Origin: an uncultured Ilumatobacter sp.
Lineage (GTDB): Bacteria > Actinomycetota > Acidimicrobiia > Acidimicrobiales > Ilumatobacteraceae
Direction: 5' to 3'
DNA: 5,183 nucleotides
NCBI GenBank assembly: GCA_937891565.1
Contig: CALAHA010000336.1
Coordinates: 1-5,183 of the forward strand
A model generated the notes under the pieces. It was not told the DNA's origin. It saw only the letters and a program-made list of their open reading frames with translations, and searched no databases. The translations under genes and the position numbers were made by a program. Positions 4,356 through 5,183 of this stretch are shown here, in pieces; within the stretch, counting starts at the first letter, position 1, and every line of letters starts with the position of its first letter.

Positions 4356-5183
4356 TCAGATTTCGAGCTGGCGGGCGAGGCCCTCGACTGCCTCGATGAA
4401 CTCCTCGATCATGTCCATAACGACCTGGCCGGAGCTTTTTGTCTGGTTCATCGTGCCGACGATCTGGCCCACGAAGTAGTTGGCCAGCTTCTCGGCGCCC
4501 GACCCCTTCGTGTATGCGGCGCGGGCAATGCGCTTCTGAGCTTCGGTCGTCAGAATCGGTTGCAGCGGCATGCCGAGGGGATCAGGGCGATCGTCGCGCT
4601 CCCACTCGTCTGTCCAGGCCGACTTCAACATTCGGGCGTGCTTGCCGGTGAGCGACCGCGAACGGATCGTGTCGGCTGACGTGGCTGCGAGGAACTTCTG
4701 TTTCACGACGGGGTGTGTTTCGGCTTCGTCGGTTGTCAACCAGACCGAACCGCACCAGACACCTTCGGCCCCGAGTGCCATGGCTGCTGCCATCTGGCGG
4801 CCGCGCCCGATGCCACCAGCACCGAGGACGGGGATGTTGACAGCGTCGACAATTTCAGGAATCAGGACCATTGAACCGATTTCGCCGGTGTGGCCGCCCG
4901 CTTCAGAACCCTGGGCGATGATGATGTCGACGCCAGCAGCCTGGTGCCGTTCAGCATGCTGTGGGCGTCCGGCAAGCGCACCGATCAGCTTGCCCTCTTC
5001 TTTGCAGCGGTCGATGAGAAACTTCGGCGGCGGGCCGAGCGCATTCGCAATAAACGCTGCGTTACTAGCGAGTGCGACGTTGAGCTGCGGCAGGGCGGCG
5101 TTCGCGCTGAACGGTGCATTACCGTCGTGGCCGCCGACGGCGGTGTTCGAACGGGTCGTCGTGTCGTCAGCCGGCAGTTCTGG
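4356..5183 (-). CDS. Nitronate monooxygenase / 2-nitropropane dioxygenase-like flavoprotein, C-terminal part
   Basis: The reading frame is open from the right edge to the TGA at 4358-4356, giving 275 visible residues; the N-terminus lies outside the window. The fold is a TIM-barrel FMN enzyme. Visible features in order: a PFSANAALPQLNVALASN block; LGPPPKFLIDRCKEEGKLIG with the following AGRPQHAERHQAAGVDIII strand-helix; QGSEAGGHTGEIGS with the catalytic-type His at 4892-4890; the FMN-phosphate loop VLGAGGIGRGRQ (GAGGIG at 4823-4806); ALGAEGVWCGSVWL; and a C-terminal helical part ending RQLEI. Family members oxidise nitronates or act as NAD(P)H-dependent flavin oxidoreductases, and true substrate specificity cannot be told. 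Usual length is about 320-380 residues, so perhaps 50-100 residues are missing. An in-frame ATG at 4871 is internal and not the start. It is the most upstream visible member of the - strand cluster. Confidence 0.9.
   Translation of the reverse strand, partial: PELPADDTTTRSNTAVGGHDGNAPFSANAALPQLNVALASNAAFIANALGPPPKFLIDRCKEEGKLIGALAGRPQHAERHQAAGVDIIIAQGSEAGGHTGEIGSMVLIPEIVDAVNIPVLGAGGIGRGRQMAAAMALGAEGVWCGSVWLTTDEAETHPVVKQKFLAATSADTIRSRSLTGKHARMLKSAWTDEWERDDRPDPLGMPLQPILTTEAQKRIARAAYTKGSGAEKLANYFVGQIVGTMNQTKSSGQVVMDMIEEFIEAVEGLARQLEI

Overview
The window is about 60% or more G+C and tightly packed, with overlapping genes and mostly C- or G-ending codons. The MprAB-like two-component pair, the HTTM + DUF5819-type membrane pair and a mycobacterial-type flavin oxidoreductase suggest a high-GC actinobacterium. 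An environmental lineage such as the Acidimicrobiia would fit, but that taxonomic guess is inference. No tRNA, rRNA, CRISPR array or insertion sequence is visible.

Layout. Bases 1-83 are a short leader with an imperfect Shine-Dalgarno and a small palindrome. On the + strand, 84-770 encodes an OmpR/PhoB-type response regulator. It overlaps by 4 bp a sensor histidine kinase at 767-2233, whose extracytoplasmic domain carries seven tandem 9-bp units encoding Asn-Gly-Ala. The remaining genes are on the - strand and read leftwards, probably as one co-directional cluster: the C-terminal part of a nitronate monooxygenase-like flavoprotein (5183 to 4356, entering from beyond the right edge), a one-TM DUF5819-like protein (4308 to 3754), an HTTM / vitamin K-dependent gamma-carboxylase-like membrane protein (3761 to 2829, overlapping the previous gene by 8 bp), and a peroxiredoxin-like protein (2772 to 2230). 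The last gene meets the kinase tail to tail, with a 4-bp overlap of stop codons.

The main discovery is in the peroxiredoxin-like gene. Ordinary ORF calling sees only a 130-residue protein from a GTG at 2622. Upstream in the same frame there are 43 further codons from an ATG at 2772, then one TGA at 2643-2641, then the rest of the gene. The TGA falls exactly where the first redox cysteine of the family's CxxC motif belongs (HRHLA-TGA-LPC). Beginning 18 nt after it is an 8-bp hairpin with a 5-nt loop having G at its second position, which matches the bacterial SECIS pattern. I read this gene as a selenoprotein of the SelU / peroxiredoxin-like 2 (AhpC-TSA_2) type with a UxxC active site, 180 residues long. 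No selenocysteine machinery (selA, selB, selC, selD) is in the window, so the call depends on finding it elsewhere in the genome.

How the parts may work together. The + strand pair forms a complete envelope-sensing phosphorelay whose targets are not visible here. On the - strand, the DUF5819-like and HTTM proteins look like a membrane pair by their overlap. A thioredoxin-fold selenoprotein directly downstream suggests a thiol/selenol redox partner for the membrane enzyme, but that link is inferred from gene order only.
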